64,000 nucleotides of DNA from Allochromatium warmingii (GTDB taxonomy: Bacteria > Pseudomonadota > Gammaproteobacteria > Chromatiales > Chromatiaceae): assembly GCF_900107145.1 (NCBI RefSeq), contig NZ_FNOW01000008.1, forward strand, positions 1-64,000. Direction: 5' to 3'. The notes beneath the pieces were generated by a model that was given only the letters and a program-made list of their open reading frames with translations, had not been told where the DNA came from and made no database searches. The position numbers were made by a program, and so were the translations under genes. Shown here piece after piece: positions 23,450-33,967 of this stretch; the first letter of the stretch is position 1, and each line of letters begins with the position of its first letter.

Positions 23450-26400
23450 TTAAACGTCATACCCCAGCACCGGTGCCAGCCAGCGTTCCGCCTCAGCTAA
23501 CGTCATCCCCTTGCGTTGCGCGTAATCGGCGACCTGATCGCGCTGAATACGCCCAACACCAAAATATCGCGCCTCGGGATGGGCAAAATACCAACCCGAC
23601 ACCGCCGCCGTTGGCAACATCGCAAAATTCTCAGTCAAGGTGATCCCAACACGCCGCTCCGGTTCCAGCAGCGTCCAGAGCGTGCCTTTTTCGGTATGAT
23701 CGGGGCAGGCAGCATAGCCCGGCGCGGGACGAATACCCTGATAGCGTTCAGCGATTAGTTGCGCATTGGTAAGCTGTTCATCAGGCGCATAGCCCCAATA
23801 ACGGGTACGCACCAGTTGATGCAGCCGCTCGGCGAAGGCTTCGGCCAGCCGATCAGCGAGCGCCTTGAGCATAATCGCGCTGTAATCGTCGTGATCGGCC
23901 GCAAAACGGGCTAAATGCGCGTCGATTCCGACCCCAGCCGTGACCGCAAACGCCCCGATCCAATCAGCGCGACCGCTCGCCGCCGGCGCGATGAAATCAG
24001 CGAGACAAAAGTTCGGCTGATTACGTCCGGCATCGCGGGGCATCTGCTGGCGCAGGTGGTGCAGCGTCGCCAACGGTTGCGTCCGCGCCGCATCAGCATA
24101 GAGCGCCAGATCATCGTCTCCGACCCCATTGGCCGGAAAGAACCCGAACACAGCGCGGGCTTGCAACCAGCGTTCGTCCACTAACTGCGTCAAAAACGCC
24201 TGCGCATCGGCATAGAGTTTACGCGCCTCCATGCCGATGACGGCATCGTCGAGAATCTCAGGGAAACGGCTATGCGCCAGCTCCCATGCACGGAAAAACG
24301 GCAGCCAATCAATGGTTTGTACCAAATCGGCAAGCGGAAAATCGCTCAAAGTTGCAATCACCGCGCCGCCGCTGTGCTCGACTTCGAGCGACCAGGGCGC
24401 AGCATCACGAAAATCAGGATCGAGCAACGCCGGTTGAAGCGGCACTGCGGTCGCCCAGTCGAACGCCAGTCGATTGGCTCGCGCTGCGGCGATGGGCATG
24501 GATTGACGCGCCGACGCTTTCCCAGCACGTTCGCGACAAATCCGCGCATACTCATCGGAGATCGTCGCGAGATAGGCCGGGCGCAATTCATCACTCAACA
24601 GATTGGACGCTACACCGACCGCACGCGACGCATCTGGTACATAAATCACCGGCGCGGTGCGCTGTGGCGCAATTTTGAGCGCAGTATGCAGTTTTGATGT
24701 TGTCGCGCCGCCAATTAACAGCGGAATGTCTAAGCCGACACGCGGCAATTCTTTTGCGACATGCACCATTTCATCGAGCGATGGGGTAATTAACCCAGAC
24801 AGGCCGATGATATCGACCTGTTCTTCGCGGGCGCGTTGCAAAATGGTTTCGGCTGGAACCATTACGCCGATGTCAATAACATCGTAATTATTACATTGCA
24901 ACACCACGCCGACGATATTTTTACCAATGTCATGGACATCGCCTTTCACCGTCGCCATCAAAATCCGGCCATTGCTTTTAGCCACATTGCCCGAGGCCAA
25001 TTTTTCGGCTTCGAGAAATGGCTGCAAATAAGCAACGGCTTTTTTCATCACCCGCGCTGATTTCACCACCTGCGGCAAAAACATCTTGCCTTCGCCGAAT
25101 AGATCACCGACATAATTCATACCCGCCATCAGCGGCCCTTCAATTACGGCAAGCGGCTGACCGAGTGCGAGGCGAGCTTCTTCAGTGTCTTGATCGATAT
25201 AATCGGTTAAGCCTTTAACCAGCGCATGTTTTAATCGCGCTTCGACCGGCCAGCTCCGCCATTCTTGCTCCGCGCTACTAATTTCAACACTGCCATCACC
25301 TTTATATTTAGGCGCAAGCTCTAATAATCGCTCGGTACTATCGGGGCAGCGATTGAGAATCACATCCTCGACCGCTTCGCGCAAGTCATCGGGCAGATCG
25401 GCATAGATGGCTAACTGACCGGCATTGACAATGCCCATATCCATGCCAGCTTTGACCGCGTGATAAAGAAACACGGCATGAATGGCTTCGCGCACCGGAT
25501 TATTGCCCCGGAACGAGAATGACACATTCGACACGCCGCCCGAAATCAGCGCATGGGGCAGGGTGCTTTTGATTGCGCGGGTTGCTTCGATAAAATCAAC
25601 CGCATAATTATTATGCTCGTCGATGCCAGTCGCAACGGCAAAGATATTTGGATCAAAAATAATCTCTTCCGCCGGAAACCCAACCTGTTCGGTTAATAAT
25701 CGATAGGCACGGGTGCAAATCTCAATTTTGCGGGCTTGAGTATCAGCTTGTCCGATTTCATCGAACGCCATGACAATCACCGCCGCGCCATAACGTCGGC
25801 AGAGTCGCGCTTGTTCGAGAAATTTCGCCTCGCCTTCTTTGAGCGAAATCGAATTCACAATCGGCTTGCCTTGCACGCATTTTAAGCCAGTTTCGATCAC
25901 TTCCCATTTTGAGGAATCAATCATCACCGGCACTTTGGCAATATCCGGCTCGGCGGCGACTAAATTCAAAAAGCGATGCATAGCGGCGACGGCATCGAGC
26001 AAGCCTTCATCCATATTGATGTCAATGACTTGCGCACCGTTTTCGACCTGCTCTAGCGCGACACTTAATGCGGTGTCGTAATCACCCTCTTGAATCAACT
26101 TTTTAAAGCGTGCCGAGCCGGTAACATTGGTGCGCTCGCCGACATTCACGAAAAAGGATTCGGCGCTGATGTTGAGCGGCTCTAATCCCGACAGCCGACA
26201 GGCCGGTGCGAGCTGTGGCAGCGGGCGCGGTGCGTACTCGGCGACGGCAGCAGCAATGGCGCGGATGTGATCGGGCGTGGTGCCGCAGCAGCCGCCGACG
26301 ATATTGAGAAAGCCCGACCGCGCCCAGTCAGCAATTTCGGTCGCCATTTGCTCAGGGCTGAGATCATAGCCGCCGAGTTCGTTCGGCAAGCCGGCGTTGG

Positions 26401-27211
26401 GATGGGTCGAGACGTGACAGTCGGCGATCCGCGCCAATTCTTCGAGATATTGGCGCAGTTCGTAGGGGCCGAGGGCACAATTGAGGCCAATACTGAGCGG
26501 CGCGGCATGGCGCAGTGAGTTGTAAAACGCCTCGGTGGTCTGGCCAGTGAGGGTGCGCCCGGATTGATCGGTGATGGTGCCGGAGAGCAAAATCGGGCGC
26601 TCGCAGCCATCTTGGTCAAACACCTGTTTGACGGCAAAAATAGCGGCTTTGGCGTTGAGCGTGTCGAAAATAGTCTCGATCAGGATCAGATCCGCACCGC
26701 CCGCGATCAAGCCGCGTGTCGCTTCGGCATAGGACGTGACTAGCGTGTCGAAATCGATATTGCGCTGCCCAGGATCGTTGACATCGGGCGAGATGGACGC
26801 GGTGCGATTGGTCGGCCCGAGCACGCCAGCAACAAAGCGCGGTTTTTCTGGCGTGGAATAGGCATCGGCACAGGCCCGCGCCAACTGCGCGGCGGTAACA
26901 TTGATCTCATAGGCCAGTGCTTCCATGCCGTAATCAGCCATTGAGACCTGTGTCGCATTAAAACTATTGGTCTCGATGATGTCGGCCCCGGCGTCGAGAT
27001 AGGCGCGATGAATGCTGCCGATCACGTCCGGACGGGTGAGCACCAACAGATCGTTATTGCCTTTGAGATCGCGTGGCCAAGCAGCGAACCGCTCGCCGCG
27101 ATAATCCGCTTCGGTCAAGCCGTGACGCTGGATCATGGTGCCCATCGCGCCGTCAAGAATCAGAATGGAACGTGCCAAACGTTCGCGGATCAAATCATTA
27201 CAATCAGTCAT
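23450..27211 (-). CDS. metH: Cobalamin-dependent methionine synthase
   Basis: 1253 residues, methylates homocysteine using methylcobalamin and 5-methyl-tetrahydrofolate. Modules in order: homocysteine domain (1-325, zinc cysteines in [12 protein letters not shown] near 312), pterin-binding domain (about 350-610, [16 protein letters not shown]), cobalamin domain with the axial histidine in [11 protein letters not shown] near 757, and the AdoMet reactivation domain (about 920-1230, with [19 protein letters not shown]). Full length. No cobalamin or SAH riboswitch was recognised in the 250 bases upstream. It needs B12, which fits the nickel/cobalt transporter at 57-61 kb. Confidence 0.98.
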   Translation of the reverse strand: MTDCNDLIRERLARSILILDGAMGTMIQRHGLTEADYRGERFAAWPRDLKGNNDLLVLTRPDVIGSIHRAYLDAGADIIETNSFNATQVSMADYGMEALAYEINVTAAQLARACADAYSTPEKPRFVAGVLGPTNRTASISPDVNDPGQRNIDFDTLVTSYAEATRGLIAGGADLILIETIFDTLNAKAAIFAVKQVFDQDGCERPILLSGTITDQSGRTLTGQTTEAFYNSLRHAAPLSIGLNCALGPYELRQYLEELARIADCHVSTHPNAGLPNELGGYDLSPEQMATEIADWARSGFLNIVGGCCGTTPDHIRAIAAAVAEYAPRPLPQLAPACRLSGLEPLNISAESFFVNVGERTNVTGSARFKKLIQEGDYDTALSVALEQVENGAQVIDINMDEGLLDAVAAMHRFLNLVAAEPDIAKVPVMIDSSKWEVIETGLKCVQGKPIVNSISLKEGEAKFLEQARLCRRYGAAVIVMAFDEIGQADTQARKIEICTRAYRLLTEQVGFPAEEIIFDPNIFAVATGIDEHNNYAVDFIEATRAIKSTLPHALISGGVSNVSFSFRGNNPVREAIHAVFLYHAVKAGMDMGIVNAGQLAIYADLPDDLREAVEDVILNRCPDSTERLLELAPKYKGDGSVEISSAEQEWRSWPVEARLKHALVKGLTDYIDQDTEEARLALGQPLAVIEGPLMAGMNYVGDLFGEGKMFLPQVVKSARVMKKAVAYLQPFLEAEKLASGNVAKSNGRILMATVKGDVHDIGKNIVGVVLQCNNYDVIDIGVMVPAETILQRAREEQVDIIGLSGLITPSLDEMVHVAKELPRVGLDIPLLIGGATTSKLHTALKIAPQRTAPVIYVPDASRAVGVASNLLSDELRPAYLATISDEYARICRERAGKASARQSMPIAAARANRLAFDWATAVPLQPALLDPDFRDAAPWSLEVEHSGGAVIATLSDFPLADLVQTIDWLPFFRAWELAHSRFPEILDDAVIGMEARKLYADAQAFLTQLVDERWLQARAVFGFFPANGVGDDDLALYADAARTQPLATLHHLRQQMPRDAGRNQPNFCLADFIAPAASGRADWIGAFAVTAGVGIDAHLARFAADHDDYSAIMLKALADRLAEAFAERLHQLVRTRYWGYAPDEQLTNAQLIAERYQGIRPAPGYAACPDHTEKGTLWTLLEPERRVGITLTENFAMLPTAAVSGWYFAHPEARYFGVGRIQRDQVADYAQRKGMTLAEAERWLAPVLGYDV

Positions 27212-27465
27212 AACTCAACTCGGCTCAACTTAACCAGTCGGCACGCCCAACGCGCCAAAGTGCGAAACAATACCACGCGCCCGCGCTGCGGTTACGCGAT
27301 CCGCGTTGCGTGCAAAGACGGTGAACCGGGCGCTGAAATCGCCGCAAAAACCGCTAAAAACGTGCCCGAAACGTCCGCTCGCGTTATGCTACAACCTAAA
27401 AAATAGCCATCTATTTATCCATCCATGACAACGGTGCCCATCGAGGCTCGGGAAATCATCGCACC

Positions 27466-28926
27466 ATGACCACGTCTTCTACATTACGCATGTTTTTTAC
27501 ATCAGCCTCGTTCAAGACCGGCATCGGATTACTGATCGCATGGGGTCTGGTTGGATGCGATAGCCTCTCGCGCTTAACCATGCGCTCGGCGCCCGCCCCG
27601 ACTGAAACTGTGGTTGAGGAAGCGCCAGCAGTTGCTCCAGAGCCGCTGCCGACAACGGCCGCGCCGCCCGAGGTCGATAACATTGCCGCCGAACTGGAAA
27701 AAGAAAGCAAAAACACCAAGCTCTCTAGTCCGCTCTATGAGTGGAAAGGCGACGGGCGCAAGATTACGCGCATTGTCGTCAATACTACGGAACAGAAAGC
27801 GCGGTTTTATGCCGGTGATGAGCAGGTCGGCTGGAGCACAGTCGCCACCGGCTTGCCAAAATATCCGACCCCGACCGGACGGTTTCAGGTCAGCGAAAAA
27901 GTCGAAAACAAACGCTCCAATCTTTACGGCAAGGTCTACGGCAAGGGCGGGCGCGTGCTGCACTCCAGTGCTAAACGCGGGCGTGATGCCATTCCCGCTG
28001 GAGCGCGGTTTGAAGGGGCGCGGATGCCGTTTTTCATGCGCCTGACTGAAGATGGTGTCGGTTTGCACGCTGGCCCGATCCCCAATCCTGGGCAACCGGC
28101 CTCACATGGTTGCATTCGGATGCCGAGCAAGCTCGCGCCCGTATTGTTTAAGCATGTTTCGCACGGTACTCCCGTGACTATCGAAGGTAAGGGGCCGAAT
28201 TACGGCGATTATGTGGCGCGTCAGCGTGCCAACGCGACTCGCCGGGTTGCCGCGCAACGCGCTGCCACCGCTGCGCCCAAATCGCAACCAGCGGCAAAGC
28301 CACAACCAACGCCGACGGTTGCAGCCAAGCCGAAGCAGCCGGTGGTCGCGGCGGCGGAATCGCACGCAGTCGCCAAAGCGCCAGCGGTTGTCGCCACGCC
28401 GACGCTCGATCCAGCGAACACCCGCGAGACGCGCCTGTTAGAGCCGACCCCTGCGCCCGCTGCGGCTGAGGCGACGGCTAACGCGCCCACGCCGACCGCT
28501 GAGGCAGCGCGGGTGCAGCCGTTCGCGCCGCCGGTTCCACCCGCAGCACTCACTCCAACCCCAGCGCCCGCGATGATCAAGCCGGAACCGGCGGCAACTG
28601 CGGCACTGCCGCCCGCGCCGGTGATGCCTGTCACCCCGCCGCCCGCTGCACCCAGCGCACCGCAACCTGCGCCGCGCACCGAGAGCATTCCGCTCACGCT
28701 GCCGCCGCCGAAGCCAGCGGCAGTCGCACCCGCGCCGACGCCCGCTGCACCACCAGCCGTAGAAATTGTTGAAGCCCCGGCAACGCCGGCCCCGGTGCCG
28801 AAGCCGGTTGAAGCCAGCGCACCTGCGCCAGCACCGGCCCCGACGCCAACACCAGCTCCAGCACCGAAACCGGCTGAACCTGCTCCGGCACCGGCTTCGG
28901 CACCCGCACCCGCACCCGCTCCATGA
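27466..28926 (+). CDS. L,D-transpeptidase (YkuD) lipoprotein with long Pro/Ala-rich tail
   Basis: 486 residues. Lipoprotein-like signal with WGLVGCDS near residue 28. YkuD domain about residues 95-245, with the catalytic signature HAGPIPNPGQPASHGCIRM (Cys near 215), which forms 3-3 peptidoglycan cross-links or attaches proteins to the wall. From about residue 255 to the end there is only a Pro/Ala/Thr-rich low-complexity tail of some 230 residues, likely a periplasm-spanning or wall-associated linker. It overlaps the next gene's ATG by 4 bases. Single copy in the window. Confidence 0.9.
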   Translation: MTTSSTLRMFFTSASFKTGIGLLIAWGLVGCDSLSRLTMRSAPAPTETVVEEAPAVAPEPLPTTAAPPEVDNIAAELEKESKNTKLSSPLYEWKGDGRKITRIVVNTTEQKARFYAGDEQVGWSTVATGLPKYPTPTGRFQVSEKVENKRSNLYGKVYGKGGRVLHSSAKRGRDAIPAGARFEGARMPFFMRLTEDGVGLHAGPIPNPGQPASHGCIRMPSKLAPVLFKHVSHGTPVTIEGKGPNYGDYVARQRANATRRVAAQRAATAAPKSQPAAKPQPTPTVAAKPKQPVVAAAESHAVAKAPAVVATPTLDPANTRETRLLEPTPAPAAAEATANAPTPTAEAARVQPFAPPVPPAALTPTPAPAMIKPEPAATAALPPAPVMPVTPPPAAPSAPQPAPRTESIPLTLPPPKPAAVAPAPTPAAPPAVEIVEAPATPAPVPKPVEASAPAPAPAPTPTPAPAPKPAEPAPAPASAPAPAPAP

Positions 28927-30044
28927 ACGACGAGTTTCCGCTCGATCCCGACCTCTGCCACCTCAATCACGCCGCTGTTGGCCCCTGGCCAGCGCGGGCG
29001 GTGGCAGCGGTCACACAGTTTGCGCAAGACAACGCGCAGCACGGTTCGCGTCACTATCCGGCTTGGCTCGCAGTCGAGCAGCGCGTGCGCGAACGGCTCG
29101 CTTGGCTGATCGGAGCCGAGCACGCGGCAGATATCGCACTGGCCAAAAACACCTCAGAAGCACTGTCGGTCATTGCTCACGGATTATCCTGGACAGCGGG
29201 TGATTCTATCGTCGGCATCGCGCAGGAATTTCCGTCAAATCGCGTGGTGTGGGAATCGCTCGCGCCACAGGGTGTGACATGGCGGGCGCTCGATCTGACA
29301 CATGCGACCGATCCAGAAGCCGATCTGATGGCGCTGTGCGATGCGTCAACGCGGATGCTGGCCGTCAGTTGGGTGCAATATGCTTCGGGTATGCGACTCG
29401 ATTTGGCGCGGCTTGGGGCTTGGTGTCGCGCTCAAAACATTTTGCTATGCGTGGATGCAATTCAAGGACTTGGCGCTGTCCCCTTTGATTTGCGCGAAAT
29501 TCCCGCCGATTTTGTCGTTGCCGATGGACACAAATGGTTACTTGGCCCCGAAGGGCTGGCGCTGTTTTATGTGCGACCGGCACTGCGCGAACGGCTAACC
29601 TTGCGTCAATTTGGTTGGCACATGCTTGCGCACGCGGGCGATTTTGAGCGTACTGACTGGACACCGGCAACCGATGCGCGGCGCTTTGAGTGTGGCAGCC
29701 CGAATCTGCTCGGCGCACATGCACTCGACGCTAGTCTCTCGCTGTTTGCGGACACTGGCATGGACACTGTCTGGCAACAGTTGCAAGCCCGCACCGCCTA
29801 TCTGATCGACTTACTCGACCGGCGCGGCTTTGAATTACTCACCCCGCGTGCAGTAACGCGCCGTGCTGGAATTATTACCTTTCGTGTTCCAGGCGTCGCC
29901 GCTGCCCAACTCTATCCCGAACTCATGGCGCGAGGCTTGCTCTGCGCCCAGCGTGGCGGCGGCATTCGCTTCTCACCGCATTTTTATACACCGTTCGAGG
30001 TTATTGAGCGGGCGCTGGCGCGGCTTGATGACAGCCTCGCGTGA
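28923..30044 (+). CDS. Class V aminotransferase (cysteine desulfurase-like)
   Basis: 373 residues, PLP-dependent fold type I. PLP lysine in ADGHKWLLGPEGLALFYV near residue 203; AKNTSEALSVIAHG binds the phosphate; AVSWVQYASGMRLDLARLG and CVDAIQGLGAVPFD are conserved core strands. Closest in pattern to the NifS/isopenicillin-epimerase branch. No clear SufS/IscS active-site cysteine loop: the C-terminal part reads LLCAQRGGGIRFSPHFY, where SufS would have RxGxHCAxP. So desulfurase activity is doubtful and the substrate unknown. Translationally coupled to the transpeptidase. Confidence 0.85.
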   Translation: MNDEFPLDPDLCHLNHAAVGPWPARAVAAVTQFAQDNAQHGSRHYPAWLAVEQRVRERLAWLIGAEHAADIALAKNTSEALSVIAHGLSWTAGDSIVGIAQEFPSNRVVWESLAPQGVTWRALDLTHATDPEADLMALCDASTRMLAVSWVQYASGMRLDLARLGAWCRAQNILLCVDAIQGLGAVPFDLREIPADFVVADGHKWLLGPEGLALFYVRPALRERLTLRQFGWHMLAHAGDFERTDWTPATDARRFECGSPNLLGAHALDASLSLFADTGMDTVWQQLQARTAYLIDLLDRRGFELLTPRAVTRRAGIITFRVPGVAAAQLYPELMARGLLCAQRGGGIRFSPHFYTPFEVIERALARLDDSLA

Positions 30045-30234
30045 CCGCTGGATGCTGTGGTCGTGCAATCAAAAGGGCCGCACACGGCGAACGTTCAGAC
30101 CAAAAAGCGATAAACTGATACGGTGTGCGCGTGTGCGCTTGGCTCGACACCAGCGTCGGAACACCGATTGGTTATCACTAAGTTCCGGCACTCTTGAAAT
30201 AAGCCGATGGGCTTAAACTGCGAGTAATCAGCCG

Positions 30235-32316
30235 ATGAGACCACTGAAATACCGTGTCCGCCCCGGCAATTGGGAAATCGCCGGTGCGACGGTCATGGAC
30301 GGCGGTGTCAATTTTTGCGTGCTATCGCGCTACGCTGAACGGATGCAATTGCTGCTGTTTGAATGCGCAACTAGCCCGGATCCCTATGAAGTCATTCAGC
30401 TTAATCCTCGGGTTAATCGCACCTTCTTTTTCTGGCATATCTTTATTGAGCATTTACCAGAAGGCACTTTTTATAATTGGCGTGCTGATGGTACAGCCGA
30501 TTTACGCACCACCGGCAGTCGGTTAGCGGTCGAAAAAGCACTGCTTGATCCCTGGGCAACAACCATTAGTGATCGGCTCTGGGATCGCGCCGCCGCCTCA
30601 CGTCCGGGTGATAACGTCGAAACCGCTATACGCGGTCAAGTGGTGCGCGATGACTATGATTGGGAGGATGATAAACCGCTGTTTATTCCGCTCAGTCAAG
30701 CGGTTATTTATGAACTACACGTCGGCGGTTTTACCCGTCATCCCTCATCTGGCGTCGCCCATCCGGGCACCTTTGCCGGTATTATCGAAAAAATCCCCTA
30801 TCTCCAAGACTTAGGCATTACGCATGTTGAATTGATGCCAGTCATGGCCTTTGATCCGCAAGATGTGCCACCGAATACAGCGCGTCTCGGGCTGGAAAAT
30901 TATTGGGGCTATAGCACGCATAGCTTTTTTGCCCCACATCCCGGATTTGCCATCGATGCCAGTCATGCGCGTGATGAATTCCGTGACATGATTAAAGCCT
31001 TTCATAAAGCTGGCATCGCCGTGATTTTAGATGTGGTGTTTAATCACACGGCTGAAGGTGGCGCTGGCGGGCCAATTATCAGTTTTAAGGCTTTCGGCAA
31101 CGAGATTTTTTATCACCTTGATTTTGAAGATCGCAGTCAATACCGTGATTATACCGGTTGCGGTAATACCATGAACTGCAATCATCCACTGGTGACGCGG
31201 TTTTTAATCGACGCGCTGCTATATTGGACACGACGGATGCATGTTGATGGCTTCCGCTTTGATTTAGCCAGCGCCTTAGCACGCGGTGAAGATGGCAACC
31301 CGCAATATCATGCGCCGGTATTATGGGCAATTGAACTCTCGCCGTCACTCAATCGCGCCCATATTATTGCTGAAGCCTGGGATGCGGCGGGCTTATATCA
31401 GGTCGGTGATTTTCCTGGCTATCGCTGGACAGAATGGAATGGACGCTATCGTGATGTGATTCGCAGTTTTGTGCGCGGTGATTTTGGATTAGTGCCGGAA
31501 GTGGCAACCCGATTAGCTGGATCGAGTGATATGTATGAAGGCCGTAATCGGCTGCCGATGAATTCAATCAATTTTGTTACCTGCCATGATGGTTTTACGC
31601 TCTGTGATCTGGTGAGCTATGACCACAAACACAACGAAGCCAATGGCGAGGATAATCGCGACGGTCACGATCACAATTTAAGCTGGAATTGTGGCTATGA
31701 AGGGCCGACCGAGAATCCTGATATTCAGCGATTGCGGCGACAACAGGCGCGGAATTTCATCAGCATTCTGATGCTCAGTCAGGGCGTACCGATGTTATTA
31801 GCAGGCGATGAGGTCTTTCGCACCAAACGCGGTAATAATAATACCTACTGTCAAAATAATGAATTATCCTGGTCAGATTGGCGATTGCTTGAAACAAACC
31901 GCGATATTTTGGAATTTGTCCGCGCCTTGATTGCGCTGCGGCGGCGACATCCGGCGTTAATGCGTGATCGCTTTTTGACCGGCCAGCCTGAATATGGTCA
32001 GACATTGCCAGATATTACCTGGCATGGAGTGCGTTTAAATCAGCCGGATTGGGATACGCCAACCAATCGCGTTTTAGCTTTTACATTGGCCGGAAAAATT
32101 GAGGATGAGCCGCCCTTGCATGTCATGCTTAATATGGGCAGTGCCGCGTATCGCTTTGAATTGCCGGTCATTAACGGGCGGCACTGGTGTTTGGCGGTTG
32201 ATACGACGCCTGATGGTGGATTAGTCGTGCCGCCAGAAGCACAGCAGCCATTATTAGGGGATCGGTTTACGCTTAATGCGCATGGAGTGGCGGTGTTGGA
32301 AGCGCGAACGGGTTAG
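30235..32316 (+). CDS. glgX: Glycogen debranching enzyme (isoamylase type)
   Basis: 693 residues. N-terminal CBM48 domain (about 10-110), then a GH13 catalytic barrel: VVFNHTAEGG near 266, nucleophile Asp in GFRFDLAS near 340, acid Glu in IIAEAWDAAG near 379, and FVTCHDGFTLCDLV near 450. Hydrolyses alpha-1,6 branches of phosphorylase-trimmed glycogen, a storage polymer typical of purple sulfur bacteria. No other glg gene is adjacent. It lies 190 bases downstream of the aminotransferase, so it probably has its own promoter. Confidence 0.95.
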   Translation: MRPLKYRVRPGNWEIAGATVMDGGVNFCVLSRYAERMQLLLFECATSPDPYEVIQLNPRVNRTFFFWHIFIEHLPEGTFYNWRADGTADLRTTGSRLAVEKALLDPWATTISDRLWDRAAASRPGDNVETAIRGQVVRDDYDWEDDKPLFIPLSQAVIYELHVGGFTRHPSSGVAHPGTFAGIIEKIPYLQDLGITHVELMPVMAFDPQDVPPNTARLGLENYWGYSTHSFFAPHPGFAIDASHARDEFRDMIKAFHKAGIAVILDVVFNHTAEGGAGGPIISFKAFGNEIFYHLDFEDRSQYRDYTGCGNTMNCNHPLVTRFLIDALLYWTRRMHVDGFRFDLASALARGEDGNPQYHAPVLWAIELSPSLNRAHIIAEAWDAAGLYQVGDFPGYRWTEWNGRYRDVIRSFVRGDFGLVPEVATRLAGSSDMYEGRNRLPMNSINFVTCHDGFTLCDLVSYDHKHNEANGEDNRDGHDHNLSWNCGYEGPTENPDIQRLRRQQARNFISILMLSQGVPMLLAGDEVFRTKRGNNNTYCQNNELSWSDWRLLETNRDILEFVRALIALRRRHPALMRDRFLTGQPEYGQTLPDITWHGVRLNQPDWDTPTNRVLAFTLAGKIEDEPPLHVMLNMGSAAYRFELPVINGRHWCLAVDTTPDGGLVVPPEAQQPLLGDRFTLNAHGVAVLEARTG

Positions 32317-32321
32317 AGTGA

Positions 32322-33143
32322 ATGAATATTAACGTGAAACCATTGAAATTTCCGCACGATTTTCTTAATCAATTCATCTGTGGCAATGCCGTAGAGGTGA
32401 TGCAGCAGCTTCCCGATCAGTCGGTTGATTTAGTGGTGACATCGCCGCCCTATAATCTGAAAAACTCGACCGGCAATGGAATGAAAGATGGGCGCGGTGG
32501 CAAATGGTCGAATGCGGCGCTGGTCAAAGGCTATGCGAATTATGACGATAATCTACCGCATGATGCCTATGTTGCGTGGCAACGGGCGTGCTTGACAGAA
32601 ATGCTGCGGATTATTCCTGAGCATGGCGCGATTTTTTATAATCATAAATGGCGCGTACAAGCTGGTTTATTGCAAGATCGACAAGATATTGTGTCGGGGT
32701 TTCCGGTTCGGCAGATTATTATCTGGAAGCGTAAAGGCGGGATTAATTTTAATCCTGGATATTTTTTGCCAACTTATGAAGTAATTTATTTGATTGCGAA
32801 ACCGCAATTCGAGTTGGTAAAAAAAGCTAATGCCTATACGGATGTGTGGGAATTTTGTCAGGAAAGCAAAAATAAACATCCTGCGCCCTTTCCTGAAGAT
32901 TTGATTGAGCGGATTATCGCTTCAACCAACGCACAGATTATTCTTGATCCGTTTATGGGGTCAGGAACAACAGCAGTGGTTGCCAAAAAGTTGAATCGTC
33001 AGTTTATCGGGATTGATATTTCGCCGGAGTATTGTCGTATGGCGCAAGAACGATTAGAAAATCCAGCTTCGATTTTTAGGTCAAAAAGCAAGAACACCGA
33101 AATCGATCAGGTTTCTCTATTTGAATCAATGGAGAACAAATGA
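32322..33143 (+). CDS. Type II DNA methyltransferase (N4-cytosine/N6-adenine class)
   Basis: 273 residues. Catalytic motif IV near residue 40 (VVTSPPYNLK) comes before the AdoMet motif I (DPFMGSGTTAVVAKKLNRQF near 210), the order of beta-class amino-methyltransferases. TSPPY is most common in N4-cytosine enzymes. The middle includes VRQIIIWKRKGGINFNPGYF. It overlaps the endonuclease gene by 4 bases (ATGA) and should protect the same site. It starts 5 bases after glgX's stop, so the pair may be transcribed from the glgX promoter. Confidence 0.93.
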   Translation: MNINVKPLKFPHDFLNQFICGNAVEVMQQLPDQSVDLVVTSPPYNLKNSTGNGMKDGRGGKWSNAALVKGYANYDDNLPHDAYVAWQRACLTEMLRIIPEHGAIFYNHKWRVQAGLLQDRQDIVSGFPVRQIIIWKRKGGINFNPGYFLPTYEVIYLIAKPQFELVKKANAYTDVWEFCQESKNKHPAPFPEDLIERIIASTNAQIILDPFMGSGTTAVVAKKLNRQFIGIDISPEYCRMAQERLENPASIFRSKSKNTEIDQVSLFESMENK

Positions 33144-33913
33144 AAACTTATACAAAAGAAACCCTAATTGAAGCACTAGTTAATATTCGTGATCGTGGCT
33201 GGATTGAGACTCAAAGAAAGAATAATGATGGTGGCGTAGGGAATACGTTAGAAGATCTTTTAGGAATAGAAGAAAATAATCTGCCGATTCCAAATGCCGC
33301 TGAATGGGAGCTTAAAGCCCAGAAAAAAGATACTACCTCTTTGATAACGTTGTTTCACATGGAGCCATCGCCACGCGCATATAAATTTGTGCCTTTAATT
33401 TTGTTGCCTGAGTTTGGCTGGGCGCATCAAGCGGCAGGTCAACGGTATGAGAAAAGTGAAAAAAGTTTTCGACAGACTATCAATGCTGCAAACTATAGCA
33501 ATAGAGGTTTCATTATTAAGGTCGATAGAAATGAGAGAAAAATCTTAGTTGATTTTGATTGTCGCCATATTGAAAGCGATGCCCATTCTGAATGGATTAA
33601 GTTAGTTTCACAGAAAATTCTTAGCCCAAAACCGTATTGGGGTTTTGATGACTTATACCATAAAGCCGGAACAAAGCTGCATAACTGCTTTTTTGTTTTA
33701 GCAGAATCGAAAATAATCAATGGCTTGCTGCATTTTCACTATCAAGACATTTATATGTTAAAGAAATTTGATTTAGAAAAATTTATTGATGCCATTGATA
33801 AAGGCCGCATTTATGTTGATTTTGACGCAAGAACCGGACACAATCACGGAACAAAATTTAGATTAAAAAGAGATGCTTTGATTAGTTTGTATGAAGAGGT
33901 CAAGAAAATATAA
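33140..33913 (+). CDS. Restriction endonuclease, MvaI/BcnI family
   Basis: 257 residues. The N-terminal half carries the family pattern NNDGGVGNTLEDLLGIEENN followed by AAEWELKAQKKD, where ELK supplies metal-binding and catalytic residues. MvaI (CCWGG) and BcnI (CCSGG) are monomeric enzymes that nick each strand in turn. The TSPPY-type methylase next door fits an N4-cytosine-protected site, so a CC-N-GG-like target is plausible but not proven. The gene is strikingly AT-rich compared with gnd and maf downstream, a sign of transfer. Confidence 0.85.
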   Translation: MKTYTKETLIEALVNIRDRGWIETQRKNNDGGVGNTLEDLLGIEENNLPIPNAAEWELKAQKKDTTSLITLFHMEPSPRAYKFVPLILLPEFGWAHQAAGQRYEKSEKSFRQTINAANYSNRGFIIKVDRNERKILVDFDCRHIESDAHSEWIKLVSQKILSPKPYWGFDDLYHKAGTKLHNCFFVLAESKIINGLLHFHYQDIYMLKKFDLEKFIDAIDKGRIYVDFDARTGHNHGTKFRLKRDALISLYEEVKKI

Positions 33914-33967
33914 AAACTTTATTTTTTACTTACTTATTTCCTAATTCAAAACCCACAGGTATTCACC

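Noticed and set aside
27212-27465. Possible SAH or cobalamin riboswitch upstream of metH
   Set aside because: Neither the SAH core nor a B12 box was found on the minus strand; the region has GC-rich stems but no recognisable aptamer.
28221-29123. 300-codon Gly/Ala-rich minus-strand ORF opposite the L,D-transpeptidase tail
   Set aside because: It is the antisense of a Pro/Ala-coding repeat, which reads as Gly/Ala; no independent start signals.
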